From contig CAYVTZ010000032.1 of the NCBI GenBank assembly GCA_964454685.1, forward strand, positions 1 to 36,932: 36,932 nt of DNA, given 5' to 3'. The stretch's first letter is position 1. Every line of letters starts with the position of its first letter. The translations under genes and the position numbers were made by a program. This DNA is from CAYVTZ01 sp964454685 (GTDB lineage: Bacteria; Bacillota; Clostridia; Christensenellales; Christensenellaceae). Below, piece by piece: positions 32,898-36,932 of this stretch. Under the pieces are notes generated by a model that was not told where the DNA came from, ran no database searches, and worked only from the letters and a program-made list of their open reading frames with translations.

Positions 32898-34103
32898 ATG
32901 AAAACATATAAAAAAGTAGTTTTGGCTTATTCGGGTGGGCTGGATACCTCCATCATCATTCCGTGGCTCAAAGAGAATTTTGGCGGATGCGAAGTGGTCG
33001 CAGTCTGCGGCAATGTCGGTCAGGGCAAGGAGCTGGACGGTCTATATGAGAAGGCGATCAACACCGGCGCCTCCGAGGCATATATTGAAGACCTAACCGA
33101 AGAATTCATCACCGATTTCATCTATCCCACGATGAAGGCAGGCGCAATCTATGAAGGCACCTATCTGCTGGGCACCTCCTTTGCGCGACCGTTGATTGCA
33201 AAGCGGCTCGTGGAAATCGCAAAAGAAGTCGGCGCGGATGCCATTTGTCATGGTGCAACCGGTAAAGGCAACGATCAAGTTCGCTTTGAGCTGACCGTAA
33301 AGGCGCTGGCTCCGGAGCTGGATATTATTGCTCCGTGGCGCATTTGGGACATCAAATCGCGTGAGGAAGAAATCGAATATGCCGAGGCGCGCAACATCCC
33401 GATTCCCGTCAGCAAAGAGCACAATTACAGTATGGATGCAAACATCTGGCATCTTTCACACGAAGGTTCCGACCTTGAAGACCCGTGGAACGAACCGAAA
33501 GACAGCCTGTATATGATCTGCAAAACGCCGGAGGAAGCGCCGGATACCCCCACGTATTTCACGATTGATTTCGAGCAAGGCATCCCCACCGCCATCGACG
33601 GTCAAAAGCTGGGCGCCATCGAGATGATCACCAAGCTGAACGAGCTTGGCGCGGCGAACGGCGTAGGCATTGAGGATATCGTGGAAAACCGCCTTGTCGG
33701 CATGAAGTGCCGCGGCGTGTACGAAACCCCCGGCGGCACTGTACTGTACAAAGCACATGCAGCACTGGAATCACTGACACTGGATAAAGACACCAAGCAT
33801 TACAAAGACGAAATCGCCATCAAATATGCCGATCTCGTGTACAACGGTATGTGGTATTGCCCCCTGCGCGAAAGCCTTGCGGCATTTGTGGACGAAACGC
33901 AAAAAACAGTCACCGGCACCGTGCGTATGAAGCTGTATAAAGGCAACTGCAAATGGGTGGGCATCCAGTCTCCGTATAGCCTGTATAACGAAGAATATTG
34001 CACCTTTGGCGAGGACGGCGTGTACAACCAGCAGGATGCGGAAGGGTTCATCAACCTGTTTGGTCTGCCGCTCAAGGTTCGCGCAATGGCACTTAAAAAA
34101 TAA
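32898..34103 (+). CDS. argG: Argininosuccinate synthase
   Basis: ATP-dependent joining of citrulline and aspartate, the penultimate step of arginine synthesis; 401 residues. The PP-loop is VVLAYSGGLDTSIIIPWL (about 8-25). Conserved GATGKGNDQVRFEL, SMDANIWHLSHEG and RLVGMKCRGVYETPGG follow. The frame is open for 41 codons upstream, but ATG at 32898 has AAGGAG six bases upstream and the standard N-terminus. It stands alone without argH, divergent from ruvC, with a strong terminator behind it. Confidence 0.97.
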   Translation: MKTYKKVVLAYSGGLDTSIIIPWLKENFGGCEVVAVCGNVGQGKELDGLYEKAINTGASEAYIEDLTEEFITDFIYPTMKAGAIYEGTYLLGTSFARPLIAKRLVEIAKEVGADAICHGATGKGNDQVRFELTVKALAPELDIIAPWRIWDIKSREEEIEYAEARNIPIPVSKEHNYSMDANIWHLSHEGSDLEDPWNEPKDSLYMICKTPEEAPDTPTYFTIDFEQGIPTAIDGQKLGAIEMITKLNELGAANGVGIEDIVENRLVGMKCRGVYETPGGTVLYKAHAALESLTLDKDTKHYKDEIAIKYADLVYNGMWYCPLRESLAAFVDETQKTVTGTVRMKLYKGNCKWVGIQSPYSLYNEEYCTFGEDGVYNQQDAEGFINLFGLPLKVRAMALKK

Positions 34104-34129
34104 GAGGAAACCTCATTGCAAAAACAACC

Positions 34130-34169
34130 AAAGGGCTTGTGGTCTGCGTCAAGCAGCCGCAAGCCCTTT
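34130..34169 (+). terminator. Terminator-like hairpin after argG
   Basis: AAAGGGCTTG/CAAGCCCTTT encloses a further CTGC/GCAG pairing, giving a stem of about 16 pairs. The T-tract after it is short (GACTTTGCCC), so termination may be partial. Confidence 0.75.
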
Positions 34170-34222
34170 GACTTTGCCCGACTTCCGCAATTCTTCTGTT
34201 CACTCGAGCATCCTCACCTCGC

Positions 34223-34256
34223 AAAAAAAAATCACCGGATGATTGCATCCGGTGAT
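34223..34256 (-). terminator. Rho-independent terminator after the chemotaxis receptor gene
   Basis: On the minus strand an 11-bp stem ATCACCGGATG/CATCCGGTGAT with a four-base loop is followed by eight T residues, about 35 bp beyond the gene. Confidence 0.92.
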
Positions 34257-34291
34257 CTTTCTAGGCGTTCACGCATAGCAGCGCGCTTACC

Positions 34292-36073
34292 TCAATATTT
34301 ATCAAAGTTGTCCATATGATCCAGCGACTTATGATCCGTCTCCCAATCGTTCATTACAATGGACGGCTTGCCTGTGTAGTGATCCACCTCCGCAAGCGTA
34401 AATGACGAAACCAGTTGCTTGAGCACGGTAGATTGCCCTGCCAGTTCCTCGCTTGCCGCAGCGCTTTCTTCCGCAGTTGCGCTGTTCGTCTGAACCACAG
34501 CGGAAATTTGATCAAGGCCGGTTGTAACCTGCTCAATCGCATGCGACTGGCTATCCGATGCTTCCGCAATCTGCACGATCAGCGTCGTTACATTGTTTGC
34601 GCCTTCCACAACATCCATCATCGCCTTTGCTGCTTCATCCGCAATTTGCGTGCCTTTCGAAACTACCTGCACCGTTTCCTCAATCAGCGATGTCGTATTC
34701 TTCGCCGCCTCTGCAGATTTGCCTGCCAGGTTACGCACCTCATCCGCGACCACGGCAAAGCCTTTGCCCGCGTCGCCGGCACGGGCAGCTTCCACTGCCG
34801 CGTTCAGTGCGAGAATGTTGGTCTGGAACGCAATGTCCTCAATCGTCTTGATGATCTTGCCGATCTCTGCGGATTTATTGTTGATCTCATTGACCGCGTC
34901 AATCATCTCCTGCATGCGCTCGTTGCTGTAACCAACCATGGTTCCGGCCTTCTGCGCTTCTTCCCGTGCGTGTACGGCGTTCTCGGCATTCTTGCGCACT
35001 TGGCCTGAAATCTCCGTGATGGTCGCGGAAAGCTGCTCAACGGCTGCCGCCTGCTCGGTTGCGCCCTGTGAAAGCGCTTGCGCGCCACTCGCCACCTGAT
35101 CCGCACCCACCGAAACCTGATCCGACGCCTGATTGATCTGTCCCAGTGTTTTGCTCATTTCCGTATTGATGCCGTATGTCGCAACTGCCAGCGCCTCATA
35201 CGCACCGATATACGCATTGTTGTTCTCGCTCTTCGAGTCAAAATTCCCCTGCGAGATCTCCGTCAATCCACGGCTCAAATCACGAATAATAAAGGAAATA
35301 TTATCCATCGTTTTACGAATGTTGTCCGCAAGCACCCCCAACTCGTCCTTGGATTGATACGAGATGACGGCATGTTCGTAGTCACCCTGTGCCACATGCT
35401 CCATTGCCTGTTCGATCTCTTTCACCGGCCGGCTGATCGCCTTGCTGATGTACAGCACAATGATGATCGTAGAAACCACAGCAACCACAGCAAAAATGAT
35501 CATCAGCATCAGCGCCGTGCGATATGCACTCTCCGCGGCTGTCTTTTGTTCGTCCGCAAAACCATTCTGCTGCTCTGCAATCTGCTCTGCCTTGACAATG
35601 ATTTCATCTACACCGGGCTTGTACACATCTTGAAAAATCTGGAATGCCTTTTCGTTGCCTTCCGGCGTTCCCTGTAGCAAATAGTCCGTCAACTCCGCGC
35701 GTACCGAGCTCAATGCCACGATTCGCTCGCGCATATATTCCACTTCGCTCGCATCTACACGTGCGTTTTTGCCAAATTCCACCATCGTCGCCGCCAAGTC
35801 GTCACCCAGCTGCGCAACCTCATCCATCTGCACCTGCATCTCAGCCTTGTCATTCTCTACCAGCGCAGTCAGCATATCCCTTTGGATACCCACAAGATCA
35901 TAGCGAATCTGCCACACGTAATTCGTGTTTGGCACAGTTTTTTCTGCATAGTTGGTGACCTGTTGGTTGGTCGAAATCAGCGAACTGATTCCGGAAATAA
36001 TCAACGCCCCCATCAACAGCAATACGATCGCAAACCCTACGATCAATTTCATGCCAATTTTCAAATTTTTCAT
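34292..36073 (-). CDS. Methyl-accepting chemotaxis protein (4HB sensor, HAMP)
   Basis: Transmembrane chemoreceptor that signals to CheA/CheW. The 593 residues have TM1 (about 8-31), an extracellular four-helix-bundle sensor (about 32-185), TM2 (about 186-209), HAMP (from AISRPVKEIEQAM) and a long cytoplasmic coiled coil. The conserved hairpin tip is EDIAFQTNILALNAAVEAAR (about 417-436), and Gln/Glu-rich methylation helices flank it. ATG at 36073 has GGAGGG upstream. No che or fla genes are in the window, so it is an orphan receptor; the ligand is unknown. It is preceded by an unusually long leader. Confidence 0.93.
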   Translation of the reverse strand: MKNLKIGMKLIVGFAIVLLLMGALIISGISSLISTNQQVTNYAEKTVPNTNYVWQIRYDLVGIQRDMLTALVENDKAEMQVQMDEVAQLGDDLAATMVEFGKNARVDASEVEYMRERIVALSSVRAELTDYLLQGTPEGNEKAFQIFQDVYKPGVDEIIVKAEQIAEQQNGFADEQKTAAESAYRTALMLMIIFAVVAVVSTIIIVLYISKAISRPVKEIEQAMEHVAQGDYEHAVISYQSKDELGVLADNIRKTMDNISFIIRDLSRGLTEISQGNFDSKSENNNAYIGAYEALAVATYGINTEMSKTLGQINQASDQVSVGADQVASGAQALSQGATEQAAAVEQLSATITEISGQVRKNAENAVHAREEAQKAGTMVGYSNERMQEMIDAVNEINNKSAEIGKIIKTIEDIAFQTNILALNAAVEAARAGDAGKGFAVVADEVRNLAGKSAEAAKNTTSLIEETVQVVSKGTQIADEAAKAMMDVVEGANNVTTLIVQIAEASDSQSHAIEQVTTGLDQISAVVQTNSATAEESAAASEELAGQSTVLKQLVSSFTLAEVDHYTGKPSIVMNDWETDHKSLDHMDNFDKY

Positions 36074-36420
36074 AGTTCCCTCCTAATATGATCGATATTT
36101 TAGACAACCGAATAATTTTTGCGCCATACACTCACATAGGTGCGACACTGCGCACATATGTCACACCTGAATGCTCTCGTATTTTTTACGACGAAAGCAC
36201 AAGTGCCTCCGCATTGCAAAACATTCGTCACATCAGCCACAAGCCAGCAGTTGTTGCCAAAGAAGCCGAATCCCAAGTTCGTTTGAAAGCAAAACCATAT
36301 AAACCAGAATATGCCGACAAACTCCGGAAGTGCACGTCTCCAGCCGCCGACTTGAGCTTACGGGCGACCCAAATGTCGGCAGACACGTGCCAAAAAGCGC
36401 CGTCAGCACCAAACCCTTTT
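36074..36420 (-). promoter_or_regulatory. Long structured 5' leader of the chemotaxis receptor gene
   Basis: About 345 nt lie between the predicted transcription start and the ATG, with no credible gene. On the minus strand GCACGT (36385-36390) pairs with ACGTGC (36332-36337) around an inner GCCGAC/GTCGGC helix. The same TGCCGACA (36374-36381) can instead pair over eight bases with TGTCGGCA (36312-36319). Further down is GGTG(T)GACA/TGTC(G)CACC at 36139-36167. I do not see the conserved core of c-di-GMP or other common riboswitches. It could be a regulatory RNA or a decayed coding region; the frame is partly open. Confidence 0.45.
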
Positions 36421-36424
36421 GCTG

Positions 36425-36454
36425 ATTATACCATCCTCACATTACGCTCGTCAA
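36425..36454 (-). promoter_or_regulatory. Sigma-A-type promoter of the chemotaxis receptor gene
   Basis: On the minus strand TTGACG (36449-36454), 18 bp, TATAAT (36425-36430) with TGG just before the -10. It is a vegetative rather than a flagellar sigma-D type promoter. It could alternatively drive a separate small RNA from the leader region. Confidence 0.75.
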
Positions 36455-36560
36455 TGCAAAGAACAGAAATACGTTCCCATTTTCAGTTTCTGTCACGCTC
36501 GGTTTGTGCCTGCAAGCCCCTTCACTCATTTTTTCATGGTCAATGACTCGATATTGTAGC

Positions 36561-36598
36561 AAAAAGATCGCTTTCTCACGAAAAGCGACCTCTTTTTT
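36561..36598 (-). terminator. Terminator after proS (probably bidirectional)
   Basis: TCGCTTT/AAAGCGA with a seven-base loop, flanked by AAAAAGA on one side and TCTTTTTT on the other, so it can end transcription on either strand. It lies just past the proS stop. Confidence 0.82.
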
Positions 36599-36608
36599 GG
36601 GGAAACGA

Positions 36609-36932
36609 TCAATATGCCTTTGCAAAATACATCATCTTTTTTGCAGGCTTACCGCAGTGCACGCACACAGCGCCCAATTCCTTTTGCTCAAAAGGCATGC
36701 AGCGTGTGGTTGCACCCGTCTTTTCTTTGATCTGCGCCTCACATTCACTGTCATCGCACCACATTGCGCGTACAAAGTTTTTGTTCTCAATGCCCTGCAC
36801 AAATGCTTCCCAATCTGTTGCATCGCACGTATGCTCCTCGCGGAAACTGCGCGCCGCTTCCAGCATATTGGTGTGTATCTCCTCCAGCAGCGCCGCCACA
36901 GTCTCAACAATGCCGTCCAGCGATGCGGATGC
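36609..36932 (-). CDS. proS: Prolyl-tRNA synthetase, archaeal/eukaryotic-type, C-terminal part (cut by window edge)
   Basis: C-terminal 107 residues of class-II prolyl-tRNA synthetase type 3 (ProS3); the frame stays open to the window edge. The helix LLEEIHTNMLEAARSFREEH and the C-terminal zinc-binding domain are typical: WCDDSECEAQIKEKTGATTR, then CMPF, CVHCGKPAKKMMYFAKAY, with the terminal Ala-Tyr characteristic of this subtype. Four cysteines form the zinc site. This type lacks the bacterial editing insertion and is common in Clostridia. The apparent GTG at 36899 is internal, not the start. Confidence 0.9.
   Translation of the reverse strand, partial: ASASLDGIVETVAALLEEIHTNMLEAARSFREEHTCDATDWEAFVQGIENKNFVRAMWCDDSECEAQIKEKTGATTRCMPFEQKELGAVCVHCGKPAKKMMYFAKAY

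Noticed and set aside
36139..36420. c-di-GMP riboswitch ahead of the chemotaxis receptor
   Set aside because: Expected from family precedent, but the conserved core sequences of the class I and class II aptamers are not present.
36088..36546. 152-codon plus-strand ORF upstream of the chemotaxis gene
   Set aside because: No ribosome binding site, composition unlike a protein, and it runs antisense through the predicted promoter and leader of the receptor gene.

Overview
The window looks like chromosome of a strictly anaerobic, Gram-positive Clostridia member, probably gut-associated. The evidence is an HrcA/CIRCE heat-shock operon, a SCIFF peptide with its radical-SAM maturase, a rubredoxin-first (reverse) rubrerythrin, meso-diaminopimelate dehydrogenase, an archaeal-type prolyl-tRNA synthetase tail, AhrC/ArgR-type ARG boxes, strong GGAGG ribosome binding sites and frequent GTG/TTG starts. 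Almost everything is on the minus strand; only a LUD-domain gene, a phosphohexomutase gene and argG are on the plus strand. I found no tRNA, rRNA, CRISPR array, prophage or transposase gene.

Reading along the minus strand from the right: the 3' end of proS; a methyl-accepting chemotaxis gene with a leader of about 345 nt; (argG on plus, with two ARG boxes); ruvC-ruvA, a ClbS/DfsB-like gene plus a broken second copy, then ruvB-queA-tgt; a two-gene MBOAT/AlgX-like O-acetylation unit with its own promoter and terminator; reverse rubrerythrin; yajC-scfA-scfB-gamma carbonic anhydrase; putP; and a large secreted beta-helix/Big_2 protein.

Then come the plus-strand genes LUD and pgm, a 1.2-kb gene-free stretch holding two copies of a hairpin-rich repeat, lepA-hemW, and hrcA-grpE-dnaK-dnaJ. 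After a terminator follow ddh and prmA-rsmE-mtaB. In many Firmicutes prmA, rsmE and mtaB directly follow dnaJ; here ddh and a terminator sit in between.

The most unusual signal is a roughly 165-bp intergenic element present twice: between dnaK and dnaJ (5538-5702, minus) and between scfA and scfB (23001-23162, plus). Both copies can fold into the same three-stem structure. Several helices differ in sequence but stay paired, while the loops and junctions are conserved. It may be an undescribed structured RNA or a miniature mobile element whose structure is maintained. Other points of interest are the long hairpin-rich duplication before the LUD gene, a chemotaxis-gene leader with mutually exclusive pairings, a perfect palindrome filling the spacer of the hrcA promoter, and a degraded ClbS-like copy inside the ruv region.
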